Assembly: GCA_964534945.1 (NCBI GenBank)
Contig: CAZHSB010000021.1
Span: 1-28,943 of the forward strand
Reading direction: 5' to 3'
DNA from: CAZHFA01 sp964534945
GTDB taxonomy: Bacteria; Bdellovibrionota_C; UBA2361; CAKMMH01
Length of the DNA stretch: 28,943 bases
Both the position numbers and the translations under genes were made by a program. This document shows, piece after piece, positions 14,830 to 24,174 of this stretch (positions are counted from its first letter, which is position 1; each line of letters begins with the position of its first letter). The notes under the pieces are model-generated. The model worked only from the letters and a program-made list of their open reading frames with translations, did not search any database and was not told where the DNA came from.

Positions 14830-16992
14830 TTATCTTCCTTCTTTTTTTATGACCGTTGCTATTTCTCTTATATAAGTTGTTTGAAGAACCTCTTCTAATG
14901 GTATAGAAAGTTTATTTCTCCAATTAGGATATTCAGTATAAGTTCCAGGTAAATTCATCAATAAATCACTTTCAATTAAATCATCTAATTGGCTTAGCAT
15001 TAAAACACAAGGAGTTCTTGCGGCTAAAGAATGGAGTGCTAAATTTACTTCTTTTGTATATTCACCATGGATATATTTTTCAGGAAGATAAATATTTTGC
15101 ATTTTTAAAATTAAGCTTAAAGAATCTTTTTCTTTTTCACGGTTTTTAAAAAACTTTTCAGCAGTCTTTGAATCAAAAACATTAATTCTTTTTCTTTCAT
15201 CAATATCTTTTGCATACCAAAATGCTTTAAGTGGTGGAGCATCGTGAACTGATGTCACTACTAAAGCTTCTTTTGGATATTTTTGAGGAGGTTTAAAATC
15301 TGTCCCCTTCTTTTCATAAATTAACACTCTATAAGATAATAAGAGCTTTTTACTCATTTCTTCTCTAATTTCTTCTGGGACAGTTCCCATATCTTCGCCG
15401 ATAATTAAACATTTATTACGTTGACTTTCTAATGCAACAATTCCAATCAAATCTTTTAACGGATATTTTACATAAACTCCATTTTTTGCAGAATCTCCTT
15501 CTGGAATCCAATAAAGGCGCATAAGAGACATAACATGATCTATCCTAAGAACATTTGCATATTTCATTTGATCTTGTAAAAGTCGAATATATGGTTCATA
15601 ACATCTTTTTTTTAATTTATTTGGATCAAAACAACCAACATTCCAATCTTGTCCGTTAAAATTATAAAAATCAGGAGGTGCTCCAATATTTATATTATGT
15701 GCCATTATATCTTGATTTGCCCAAGTTTCTGCACCATCTTTTCTTGCTCCTAAAGCCATGTCTAAATAAATACCAAGAGGTAATTTCTTTTCTTCTGCTT
15801 CTTTTGAAATCAACAATAATTGTTCTTCTGCGAGAAATTGAATGTATAAATAAAATTTTATTGTATTTTCATGATTTTTTGCAAAATCTCTTACAGTGCT
15901 GTTGCTAGGCTGCCTAAGTTCTTTTGGCCAATTTTTAAATCCCCAAAATTTTGTTGAATCTTTATGTAAGCTTTCTTCAATACTTTCAAAAAGCGCCCAA
16001 GTAAACGCCCCAAGATTTGATTCGCAAAAAGTATTAAATTTCTTTTCTCGATCAGTATTTTTTCCAAAGTGATTTTTCTTAAATGTATTATATAAAATTT
16101 TTAAGATACGAATTTTTAAATTTTTTGTTTTTTCATAATCTACTAAATGATTAGCTTGTAAATTTTTTAATTCTCTTTGGAAATCTTCTTTCATTACTTC
16201 TTCTTGAGCTTCAAAACTATCTTTAAATTCTTCAGTTAATCCTAAATCAATATATAAAAATTCAAGTGCATTTCTTGAGCTCGGATAATAAGGACTCTGT
16301 CCTCTAATATCATGTGTTGCTAATGCGTGAAGAGGATTACAACCTACAAAACTTGCACCAACGTCAGATGCAATATTAACAAGTTTTTTTAAATCACTAA
16401 AATCTCCAATTCCCCAGTTCCAATAGGAACGTAAAGAATAAAGTTGTGCACTAATTCCCCATAATTTTTTTTCTTCTTCCAAACAAGGAGGAACATAACA
16501 AGTTTTCGGTGTTGAAATAATTTTACTTGAACATTCAAAGTTTTTAGTTTTTATATTGATTGTATGGTATCCAAGAGGTAATTTTTCTTGAATTTGAAGT
16601 TTGTAAGAAAGATAAGTTTTTCGATTAAATACAAAATTTTGTGCAATCTTTAAATCATCTTTTTTTACTTTATTTGATATAATTTTTTTATTTTCTAGTT
16701 CGATGGACCAAACAAGATCATCCCAATCTTCGGTGTTTAAGCAATTGATAGTTATTTCTAAAAAAGGATCGTCTTCCGATAAGACATAAACATTATCTAT
16801 ATGTTTTCTTGCTCGTCTTAATTTAAATCTCTGAATTGCACCTTCGATTTGCTTGGGAGTTTCTGCATTAATGCCCATGGCATTTAATATTTTTAAAAGC
16901 TCCTGTTTAGTGGCTACCCTTTTTTTATCCCAAAAATCCGTATATTCTGTCTCAATTCCGTATAACTTCGCTAATTCTTGAAGTTTTTCCAT
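14830..16992 (-). CDS. malQ: 4-alpha-glucanotransferase (amylomaltase, GH77) MalQ
   Basis: 720 aa from the ATG at 16992, which starts at the conserved L-Q-E-L-A-K-L-Y-G-I-E-T-E-Y; an ATG 27 bases earlier is also in frame and neither has a clear SD. Disproportionates maltodextrins by transferring alpha-1,4 chains. The long form has about 180 N-terminal residues before the barrel. Catalytic residues are visible: nucleophile Asp485 in R-I-D-H-V-M, acid/base Glu533 in I-I-G-E-D-M-G-T-V-P, and Asp584 in V-H-D-A-P-P. In canonical family members the last motif is H-D-x-x-x. It lies 151 bp downstream of glgP, forming a glucan-degradation unit. Confidence 0.95.
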   Translation of the reverse strand: MEKLQELAKLYGIETEYTDFWDKKRVATKQELLKILNAMGINAETPKQIEGAIQRFKLRRARKHIDNVYVLSEDDPFLEITINCLNTEDWDDLVWSIELENKKIISNKVKKDDLKIAQNFVFNRKTYLSYKLQIQEKLPLGYHTINIKTKNFECSSKIISTPKTCYVPPCLEEEKKLWGISAQLYSLRSYWNWGIGDFSDLKKLVNIASDVGASFVGCNPLHALATHDIRGQSPYYPSSRNALEFLYIDLGLTEEFKDSFEAQEEVMKEDFQRELKNLQANHLVDYEKTKNLKIRILKILYNTFKKNHFGKNTDREKKFNTFCESNLGAFTWALFESIEESLHKDSTKFWGFKNWPKELRQPSNSTVRDFAKNHENTIKFYLYIQFLAEEQLLLISKEAEEKKLPLGIYLDMALGARKDGAETWANQDIMAHNINIGAPPDFYNFNGQDWNVGCFDPNKLKKRCYEPYIRLLQDQMKYANVLRIDHVMSLMRLYWIPEGDSAKNGVYVKYPLKDLIGIVALESQRNKCLIIGEDMGTVPEEIREEMSKKLLLSYRVLIYEKKGTDFKPPQKYPKEALVVTSVHDAPPLKAFWYAKDIDERKRINVFDSKTAEKFFKNREKEKDSLSLILKMQNIYLPEKYIHGEYTKEVNLALHSLAARTPCVLMLSQLDDLIESDLLMNLPGTYTEYPNWRNKLSIPLEEVLQTTYIREIATVIKKEGR

Positions 16993-17143
16993 AAAAAAAT
17001 AAGGGGTGACTAAAACCATTTAAGACTCACAACAAAAAAGAATTTTTCTCATTATATATAAGTAATATATTTTTTAAAGAATTTTAAGAATTACATAAAA
17101 CGAGGTTTTATAAAAAAGATAAAAATTTCAATATTTTTAAAAA

Positions 17144-19687
17144 TTATTTTTTCTCTTTAAAGCTTTTAGCGTTCCAAATGTCTTTACAATATTCTCGTAT
17201 TGTCCTATCTGATGAAAAATATCCCATTCTCGCGACGTTCAAGATGGACATCTTTGCCCAAGTATCTTGATTCTTATAAGCGCTTTGAACTTTTTCTTGG
17301 GTTTCAATGTATGATGCAAAATCAGCGAATAAAAAGTATGTATCTTGACTTAGTAAAGAATCTACAAGAGGTTTAAACATATTGGAATCTCCGTTTGAAA
17401 AATATCCAGAAGAGATTTTATCAATAGTTTCTCTTAATTCGTTATTTGAGTTGTAGTAATCACGAGGATAATATCCTGTATTTCGTAGTATATTAATTTG
17501 ATCAACATTTAATCCAAAAAGGAAAAAGTTTTCTGGATGAACAGCTTCTCTTATTTCTATATTTGCACCATCTAGTGTGCCGATTGTTAATGCACCATTT
17601 AAAGAAAATTTCATATTTCCTGTTCCAGAAGCTTCTTTACCTGCTGTTGAAATTTGTTCTGAAAGGTCAGCTCCTGGATAAACTTTCTCCCCGATGCTGA
17701 CAGAAAAATTTTTCAAGAAAACAACTTTTATTTTATTTCTTATATTTGTGTCACTATTTATGACATCTGCCACACTGTTTATTAATTTTATAATAAGCTT
17801 TGCCATATAATATCCTGGGGCTGCTTTCCCACCGAAAATAAATGTTCGTGGGTAAATATCTGCATCAGGATTTTTCTTTAATCGATTATACAAGGTAATA
17901 ATATATAAAACATTTAAAAGTTGTCTTTTATATTCATGAATTCTTTTTACTTGTACATCAAAAATTGATTCATAATTTAACTTTATACCGTTAGTATGAA
18001 AAATGTATGTGCCTAAATTTTCCTTATTTGTCGCTTTTATTTTTTTCCATTCTTCAACGAACTCTTTATCGTTTACGAATTTTTCAAGCTCCTTTAATTG
18101 ATCTAAATCCTTTAACCAATTTTTTCCAATTTTCTTCGTAATTAATGAAGTAAGTCCTAGATTTGAAATCATTAGCCATCTTCTTGGTGTAATTCCGTTT
18201 GTTTTATTTTGAAAACGTTCAGGCCAAAGGTCATAAAAATCTTTTAACAAATCTTTTTTGATAAGTTCTGAGTGAAGTTTTGCAACTCCATTTATCGCAT
18301 GACTTCCAACAGTAGCAAGATGTGCCATTCGTATTTGCTTGCCTTCTCCTTCCTCGATCAAGGACATTCTTGAAATTTTATCTCCATCATTTGGAAATTT
18401 TCGTTTTAATTCTTCAATGAAATAAAAATTAATGTCATAAATAATTTCTAAATGACGAGGTAAAAGTTTTTTAAATATTGAAACAGGCCATTTTTCTAAA
18501 GCTTCTGATAAAAGAGTGTGGTTTGTATAACCGCAAGTTTTTACCGTTATATTCCAAGCTTTGTTCCATTCAAAATCATATTCGTCTACCAAGATTCTCA
18601 TAAGTTCCGCTACGGCAATTGCAGGGTGAGTATCATTTAACTGAATTGAAATATATTCATAAAGCTTATTAAGCCCATTATCTTTTTTCGAATAGATTCT
18701 TATAATGTCTTGCAAAGAACAAGAAACGAAAAAATATTGCTGTTTCAATCTTAATTCTTTTCCTTGTTCTGTTTCATCATTTGGATATAAAACTTTAGAA
18801 ATATTTTCTGAAGTAGTTTTTTCTGCTACAGCTTTAAAATAATCACCTTGATTAAAAACTGCAAAATCAAAATCTTTTGTAGTTCCAGCACTCCAAAGTC
18901 GTAATGTATTTACATTCTCTGTTTGAAAACCAGGCATCAAAGTATCATAAGGAGTTCCTAAAATTGATGTTTCAGGAATCCAACGTTTTTTTCTCTTCCC
19001 ATTACCATCAGTAAATTCTTCAGTGTATCCTCCGAACTTTACCTCTACGGTATGTTTTGGCCTTTCAATTTCCCAAGGATTCCCCCAACGAAGCCATTTA
19101 TCTGCTTTTTCTACTTGCCATCCATTTTGAATATCTTGTTCAAAAATTCCGAATTCATAACGAATCCCATAGCCAATAGCGGGGACATCTAATGTTGCAA
19201 GAGAGTCCATAAAGCATGCAGCTAAACGTCCCAAACCACCATTTCCAAGAGCAGGTTCTGATTCTTGATCTAAAAGGCCTTCTGGAGTTAAGTTAAAATC
19301 TTTTAGAACCTCGTTTACTTGTTGCCAACAGCCTATGTTTAAAATATTTTTATTTAATTGTTTTCCAATTAAGAATTCGGCTGACAAATAGCAGACTAAT
19401 TTTGCATCACTTTTAAAATGCGCCTCTCTAGATTGAATCCATCTGTGCATCAACCTATCACGAATTGTCTTGGCAAGTGCCATAAAAAAATCATATTTTA
19501 ATGCTTTTTTTTCTGTGGTTCCTTGATCGTAAAAAAGATGGTCCAGTAGGGCGCGTTTCAACGTCTCTGTACTCATGCCTGTCCTATCATCTTCGACAAC
19601 AATTTTTACATCTTTTTTCTCCGTAAAATATTCATTTGGAATTGTTTCATTATAATCTTGGAAAATAGTGGTTTTGGAGTCAGACAT
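17144..19687 (-). CDS. glgP: Glycogen/maltodextrin phosphorylase
   Basis: 847 aa, full-length GT35 phosphorylase. Releases glucose-1-phosphate from alpha-1,4-glucans using pyridoxal phosphate. The PLP lysine is Lys693 in E-A-S-G-T-G-N-M-K, followed by F-S-L-N-G-A-L-T-I-G-T-L-D-G-A-N. The N-G-G-L-G-R-L-A-A-C-F-M-D-S motif (about 150-165), L-N-D-T-H-P, and R-I-H-E-Y-K-R-Q are also present. AGAGGT lies before the ATG. Upstream of malQ on the same strand: phosphorylase shortens chains and MalQ recycles the short dextrins, so co-expression makes sense. Whether the natural substrate is glycogen or maltodextrin cannot be told; no synthesis genes are in view. Confidence 0.96.
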   Translation of the reverse strand: MSDSKTTIFQDYNETIPNEYFTEKKDVKIVVEDDRTGMSTETLKRALLDHLFYDQGTTEKKALKYDFFMALAKTIRDRLMHRWIQSREAHFKSDAKLVCYLSAEFLIGKQLNKNILNIGCWQQVNEVLKDFNLTPEGLLDQESEPALGNGGLGRLAACFMDSLATLDVPAIGYGIRYEFGIFEQDIQNGWQVEKADKWLRWGNPWEIERPKHTVEVKFGGYTEEFTDGNGKRKKRWIPETSILGTPYDTLMPGFQTENVNTLRLWSAGTTKDFDFAVFNQGDYFKAVAEKTTSENISKVLYPNDETEQGKELRLKQQYFFVSCSLQDIIRIYSKKDNGLNKLYEYISIQLNDTHPAIAVAELMRILVDEYDFEWNKAWNITVKTCGYTNHTLLSEALEKWPVSIFKKLLPRHLEIIYDINFYFIEELKRKFPNDGDKISRMSLIEEGEGKQIRMAHLATVGSHAINGVAKLHSELIKKDLLKDFYDLWPERFQNKTNGITPRRWLMISNLGLTSLITKKIGKNWLKDLDQLKELEKFVNDKEFVEEWKKIKATNKENLGTYIFHTNGIKLNYESIFDVQVKRIHEYKRQLLNVLYIITLYNRLKKNPDADIYPRTFIFGGKAAPGYYMAKLIIKLINSVADVINSDTNIRNKIKVVFLKNFSVSIGEKVYPGADLSEQISTAGKEASGTGNMKFSLNGALTIGTLDGANIEIREAVHPENFFLFGLNVDQINILRNTGYYPRDYYNSNNELRETIDKISSGYFSNGDSNMFKPLVDSLLSQDTYFLFADFASYIETQEKVQSAYKNQDTWAKMSILNVARMGYFSSDRTIREYCKDIWNAKSFKEKK

Positions 19688-19780
19688 AAATAACCTCTTT
19701 AAAAAATTAGAAAATCTTTTCGATTATAACAATCAAAAGATATTTTAAAAAGAGAATTCATTTATATCAAAACAGTGTTT

Positions 19781-19830
19781 AATAAAATAGCCTTAATAAT
19801 TATTATTTTATTAAGGCTATTTTATTTTTT
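19781..19830. terminator. 19-bp perfect hairpin terminator downstream of the DEAD-box-like gene
   Basis: Arms 19781-19799 and 19808-19826 are exact complements with an 8-base AT loop (core AGCCTTAA/TTAAGGCT). A T-run follows on the plus strand, and on the minus strand the arm itself ends in T-rich sequence. It sits 19 bp after the stop of the leftward helicase-like gene and before glgP, so it should insulate the two. Confidence 0.8.
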
Positions 19831-19844
19831 GTGGGCAAAATAAT

Positions 19845-21560
19845 TTATTCTTCGTTGTGTGCGAAGTTTTCTTCTTGATTATCTTCTCCGTCATTTTCTT
19901 CTTGTGCGTCTTCTAATTCGTTTGCATCATCTTCTTTTGGAACATTGATTGTCGTAGCTCTTTTAAAACACAAAGGCTTATCATGGAACAAAACATCTTT
20001 TAAGGAATCTTCAATAGTGTCTGCATTTTCTTGAGAAAAATCCACGAAAGAATAAATTTTTCTTCCACTAAATCTTCTAATTTTATCAGAAAACTCTGAA
20101 GCATTTTCTTCTAAGATTTTTATAAAATCTTTTTCTGAAAAATCATCATTCTCTCCATAACCAATGTAAAATCTAACATCTCTAATTTGTGGTTCTGATT
20201 TTTGAAAAGAATGAGCGTTAAAATCATTGTGATTTTCTTCTTTGTTTTCACGTTCTTCAAAAGACTTATTATTATATCTTTCTCTTTTGTCTCGTCTTCC
20301 ATAAGAATCTGGAAGCTTTACAAAAGAAGTATATAACATGTATTTTATAATATCTTCTTTAGATTCAGAATCATTTAACAAATTATAATAAGCTTCAACT
20401 TTTTCGTTTGATAATTCTTCTTTATTTTTGTCAACAAGATTTATAAAATTACCAAAACGGGCCATACAAACATCTGTACTTGAAGGAACATCTATTTCCA
20501 TAATATCAAAATCAAGCCCCTTTCTTATTTGATGAAAATTACTTAGATCTAATGGGTTAACAAAAGTTATTACTTTTTTTAAATATCCACCATTGTTTGT
20601 TTGTCCCATTCTTGAATTATACATGTCATGACTAGTAGGGCTTGAATAGTTTATAACGAGCTCAACATTCCTTACGTTTATTTGTTTTGCGCCAATATCC
20701 GTTGCAATAATTGCTGTAATATCCCCTCTTTCCAATCCATTTAATGCATGCATCACTCGTGAATAATAAGCGTTTCCAATTAATTTAGAAGTTCTAATGC
20801 CATTTTTTTGAAGGACTGCTTCAACCATATCTGTATCTGATGGTTGATTACAAAAGACAATAGTTGAAGGCCTTCCCTCTGCTTCAATAATATCACAAAG
20901 AGTATTGGGTTTGGCTGTAAGTTCTGCACCTAGCATACAAAAATAATGAGACGTATTTGATACTTCCTCCATATTTTCGTTACTTTTCTTTGAAGAAAAA
21001 ACTACATCTCTAAAAATCTTTTCAAGCTCAGTAGAAATTTCTCTATTACAAAGAAGTATTTGTATTTTTTCATTATTCTCTTTTGCTTTTGTTAAAGAAT
21101 CCGAAATTGTTTTTAAATTATCTTCATTTTCAACAATGCTATCAAAAATTAACATATCAAGATTATTTAATAATGAATCGTCATTAACTTTTTGGAATTC
21201 ATTTATGGGAATGATAGTTACAGCAAAATTTTCTGTATTCTCTAATAATTTAAGCTTCGAAAATTCTTCATTGATTCTATCTACAGCACTTTCATCTGCA
21301 ACAACAAGTGCATTAAATGAACTTTCAGTGTCTTTTTGAAAAGCTAGTAATAATCCACAAGCTAAAGTTTTTCCACTTAAAGAATCTCCTTTTATGATAT
21401 GACTCTTACCTGTTAATATTTCTGGCAAAATTTTTGCTTGAAGATATGTTGCTTCAGCAATTCCTAAGCTCTCAATTAGACTTAAAATGTTTTGATTATT
21501 AAAAATTTTTTCAAAATTAAAATTAACTCTCGTTTTGGTTCTCCCTTTCTCATCTTGCAT
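19845..21560 (-). CDS. Degenerate DEAD-box RNA helicase-like protein (probable pseudoenzyme) with DbpA-type RNA-binding domain
   Basis: 571 aa with both RecA-like lobes and a C-terminal RNA-binding domain in the order of CsdA/DbpA helicases. Alignment by eye: Q-motif Gln41 kept (T-Y-L-Q); Walker A G-D-S-L-S-G-K-T (58-65) keeps G-K-T; motif II D-E-A-D is D-S-I-V (140-143), losing the catalytic Glu; motif III S-A-T is missing (L-L-C-N); motif IV I-V-F-C-N is kept; motif V is A-T-D-I-G-A-K-Q-I; motif VI H-R-I-G-R-T-G-R is S-R-M-G-Q-T-N-N, losing the arginine finger. Residues about 461-536 match the DbpA RRM fold (V-R-F-Y-I-G ... S-F-V-D-F). The tail is highly acidic. I infer an ATPase-dead RNA-binding scaffold. 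A neat, full-length frame argues against a decaying pseudogene. Confidence 0.85.
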   Translation of the reverse strand: MQDEKGRTKTRVNFNFEKIFNNQNILSLIESLGIAEATYLQAKILPEILTGKSHIIKGDSLSGKTLACGLLLAFQKDTESSFNALVVADESAVDRINEEFSKLKLLENTENFAVTIIPINEFQKVNDDSLLNNLDMLIFDSIVENEDNLKTISDSLTKAKENNEKIQILLCNREISTELEKIFRDVVFSSKKSNENMEEVSNTSHYFCMLGAELTAKPNTLCDIIEAEGRPSTIVFCNQPSDTDMVEAVLQKNGIRTSKLIGNAYYSRVMHALNGLERGDITAIIATDIGAKQINVRNVELVINYSSPTSHDMYNSRMGQTNNGGYLKKVITFVNPLDLSNFHQIRKGLDFDIMEIDVPSSTDVCMARFGNFINLVDKNKEELSNEKVEAYYNLLNDSESKEDIIKYMLYTSFVKLPDSYGRRDKRERYNNKSFEERENKEENHNDFNAHSFQKSEPQIRDVRFYIGYGENDDFSEKDFIKILEENASEFSDKIRRFSGRKIYSFVDFSQENADTIEDSLKDVLFHDKPLCFKRATTINVPKEDDANELEDAQEENDGEDNQEENFAHNEE

Positions 21561-21706
21561 AACAATTCCTAATTAAAATAAATAATTCTATAAAATACTT
21601 TATGTGCCGTATGAATACACAATGGGTACTATACCAAAAGTAATGTGAGATGTCACTAAGCAGAATGTTGAAATTTTTGCAAATATCTGTAATAGTTAAC
21701 TCTTAG

Positions 21707-21722
21707 ATCGCATTATAGCGAT
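21707..21722. promoter_or_regulatory. Short dyad upstream of the WD40 lipoprotein gene
   Basis: ATCGC and GCGAT flank a central ATTATA, 23 bp before the ATG at 21746. The central bases could also serve as a -10-like element. Suggestive only. Confidence 0.25.
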
Positions 21723-21745
21723 AAAAATTTTTTTAATTTAAGATA

Positions 21746-23284
21746 ATGAGAATAATGAAACTTGTTAAAAATAGTTGTGCTGTAAGAATCCTTGCTTTCT
21801 TAGGGTTAAATTTTTTTATTTTGGCATGTTTCCCAATGAAACCACTTCCAAGAGAAAGCTATATAGATGTGCACAAAAGACAATGCCGTCCACGAATCCA
21901 AAATCAAAACAATTTTAGCAATGAGAATAGTGAGAATGCGAGTGTAGGAAATTATATGGGAGGAAGGCAAGAAGCACAAAATATACCAGAGAACAAACTA
22001 CAAGGGGTACAAAATGATCAACAATATACAACGTTTCAAGGAAATTTGAATGTTGATAATAGTATAAATTTTCAAGAACCAAGAGAGATAGTTAGCGAAA
22101 ATATAGAAAATAATATAAGTGAAAATGATATCGTAAACACGGATAATGCAAGTAATATCGTTGAAGATACTGAAAATAAAATAATCGATAATGAAGACAA
22201 GAGTAAAGAAGAGACCAACAAGAATGTACAAAATACTTCAGAAGAAGTTATTGAAAAATTAAGAGGAGAGGCAGTTGAAGATGTTAAGGAGCACTTTGAT
22301 ATAAATGTATCAAACCAACTTATCCAATCTTCTCCTAAGGGAATTTTCTCTGTAAGAAATACAAATTTTATTACAGTCGGAGAAAAAGGCGATATTTGGA
22401 TTTGGAGTGCAAATCTTCAACATAAAAGTTTTGTGGAAAATTTAGGAACATGCGTAGATAAGGTAGATTTTGATCACAACACACTTTTACTGTTTTGGTC
22501 TTGTGGGGCAAAACTTTATACAAAAGAATTATTAAATGAAAATTCTTTAAAGACGTTGGATAGGATAAAAACAAGGGCAAGTGCGTTCTCTATCTACAAG
22601 AATGCAACGGAATTTTTAGTTGGTGGCGCTGATGGAAAACTTTATCGCTGGGCGAGCCCACTTGGAATAAATATTACCGATTTTGATGATTTTGAAAGAT
22701 ATACTGCACATTCAACTGTAGTAAGCTCTGTTGCATTTCACCCAGCAGGTCGTGTATTTTTCTCTGGTGATTGGCAGGGAAAATTTAAAGCTTGGCTTTC
22801 ATATAAAGAAGACGAATTTGGTGGTGCGTATGATGAGAATTTATTTGGTGGAAGATTCTTTGAGGATGGTTCTACAGTAAAAGATTCAGGAAGAAGTGGC
22901 GGAAGTATAGAAAAAATAGTCGTAAACCCAAAGGGTGATTTTGTTATTTTAGGATTTCAAAATTCTGATGTGGAAATTTGGAAGTTAAGGTCTTTTAAAA
23001 AAGTTTTAGGATTTAAGGCAAGCGAATTAAGGTTAGTAGATATTGAATTTGTTACAGACAACGAGTTTGTGACATTATCTAAAGACAATATTATAAAATA
23101 TTGGCAATATAACGAAGAGCTCGATGATTTAGGGGAGCATGTTTATAAAGAAAAATTATTAGGAGAGAATGAATTAGATGATTTTCCTTTATTGTTATAT
23201 GTTTCAAATAATAAAAATGTTTTGTATGCAAACAAACAAGGAAATTTAAAAATAGTTAATTTTAAAAAAAGTCAACATGAATAA
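21746..23284 (+). CDS. WD40-repeat lipoprotein
   Basis: 512 aa. Start at 21746 or nine bases later; both give a signal peptide ending in lipobox I-L-A-C (Cys28). Next is a long Asn/Glu-rich, probably disordered linker (about 45-190), then a beta-propeller-like domain (about 195-510). Blades end in W-I-W, Y-R-W, F-K-A-W, V-E-I-W and I-K-Y-W, and H-S-T-V-V-S-S-V-A-F-H-P-A-G and I-V-V-N-P-K-G-D-F are classic WD40 strands. A WD40 propeller on a lipid anchor suggests an envelope scaffold; the partner is unknown. Its last 8 bases overlap the start of lspA, so the two are translationally coupled. Confidence 0.85.
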   Translation: MRIMKLVKNSCAVRILAFLGLNFFILACFPMKPLPRESYIDVHKRQCRPRIQNQNNFSNENSENASVGNYMGGRQEAQNIPENKLQGVQNDQQYTTFQGNLNVDNSINFQEPREIVSENIENNISENDIVNTDNASNIVEDTENKIIDNEDKSKEETNKNVQNTSEEVIEKLRGEAVEDVKEHFDINVSNQLIQSSPKGIFSVRNTNFITVGEKGDIWIWSANLQHKSFVENLGTCVDKVDFDHNTLLLFWSCGAKLYTKELLNENSLKTLDRIKTRASAFSIYKNATEFLVGGADGKLYRWASPLGINITDFDDFERYTAHSTVVSSVAFHPAGRVFFSGDWQGKFKAWLSYKEDEFGGAYDENLFGGRFFEDGSTVKDSGRSGGSIEKIVVNPKGDFVILGFQNSDVEIWKLRSFKKVLGFKASELRLVDIEFVTDNEFVTLSKDNIIKYWQYNEELDDLGEHVYKEKLLGENELDDFPLLLYVSNNKNVLYANKQGNLKIVNFKKSQHE

Positions 23285-23762
23285 GAAAATTATTTTTTTT
23301 ATAGTTTTTACGATGAGTATTTTTTGTGATGTTATATCAAAGGAATTCGTTGTAAGATACTTCGCACAAAACAAAGTACCATTTGTTAACGTAATAGACG
23401 GGTTTTTTAATATAGGATTAACATACAATAAAGGCGTAGCTTTTGGAATGATGACTGGTTGGTCTGATAATGTTAGATCCCTTGCTTTGATGGTTACTAG
23501 TCTTATAGCATTTTTAGTCCTAATTTATTTTCTTTTAGTTGTATACCGCAATAATAAAATTGCCATAATTTTTTTAGCAATGATTTTTGGTGGTGCCATA
23601 GGAAATATCATAGACAGGGTACGTTATGGTGCAGTTGTAGATTTTTTAGATGTCTTTTGTAAATCATATCATTGGCCAATGTTTAATCTTGCAGATTCAT
23701 TTATTTGTATTGGTGTTATAGGGCTTATTCTTTTACCCTCAAAAATTATTGAAAAAAATTAA
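23277..23762 (+). CDS. lspA: Lipoprotein signal peptidase (signal peptidase II)
   Basis: 161 aa, normal length, four membrane helices. Cleaves prolipoprotein signal peptides before the diacylglyceryl cysteine. Catalytic aspartates are Asp122 in A-V-V-D-F-L-D and Asp140 in F-N-L-A-D-S; the G-G-A-I-G-N-I-I-D-R and Y-N-K-G-V-A-F-G motifs are also present. The start overlaps the end of the WD40 lipoprotein gene by 8 bp; no strong SD lies before it apart from the AAAAAAAGT run, consistent with coupling. Four of its likely substrates are encoded within 4 kb. Confidence 0.97.
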   Translation: MNKKIIFFIVFTMSIFCDVISKEFVVRYFAQNKVPFVNVIDGFFNIGLTYNKGVAFGMMTGWSDNVRSLALMVTSLIAFLVLIYFLLVVYRNNKIAIIFLAMIFGGAIGNIIDRVRYGAVVDFLDVFCKSYHWPMFNLADSFICIGVIGLILLPSKIIEKN

Positions 23763-23888
23763 AAATAATATCTATTCCATAACGTTTTTTTACTGTAAAC
23801 TTAACTGGTGTTGGGGGTGTAGCACTAAGTTTTTAGTGACTATTATTGTTAATAATCTTTTAAAGTTTTTTATTAAAGAGAATGTTTT

Positions 23889-24155
23889 ATGAGTAAGTTA
23901 TTTTTTTATATATCTTGTATGTTTTTGATAATGTGTTTTTCTAATTGTTCTTCTAAAGATGTAAATGCTCTTCCATCTGGAAGTGTTGGTTCACTAATCG
24001 TAGAAACACCAGATGAAAATTTTGAAGAACCTACAGAAGAAGAAAAGGTTTTTGCAATACAAGAAAAGGAAAAGGATAGACAAAGAAAGGATCTAGAAGA
24101 TTTAGATCGTCAAAGATATTATAATGAGAAAATTGAAAAATATGGTCTAGAGTAG
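23889..24155 (+). CDS. Small lipoprotein with C-terminal charged helix
   Basis: 88 aa. Lipobox F-S-N-C with Cys20 preceded by a hydrophobic signal. The mature part has a short linker and then a strongly charged Glu/Lys/Arg stretch with Leu/Tyr spacing (about 50-85), likely a single helix or coiled coil. An AAGAGAATG context precedes the ATG. First of three lipoprotein genes in tight order (gaps 19 and 14 bp). No family recognised. Confidence 0.75.
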   Translation: MSKLFFYISCMFLIMCFSNCSSKDVNALPSGSVGSLIVETPDENFEEPTEEEKVFAIQEKEKDRQRKDLEDLDRQRYYNEKIEKYGLE

Positions 24156-24174
24156 TTTTAAAAAGGAAGATCAG

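Noticed and set aside
19845..21560. Calling the DEAD-box-like gene a pseudogene
   Set aside because: There is no frameshift or internal stop, the RNA-binding domain is well kept, and the lost residues are spread across motifs rather than truncated.
23823..23838. CACTAA/TTAGTG hairpin after lspA
   Set aside because: The stem is only six pairs and no T-tract follows, so I do not call it a terminator; the lipoprotein run may continue from the lspA transcript.
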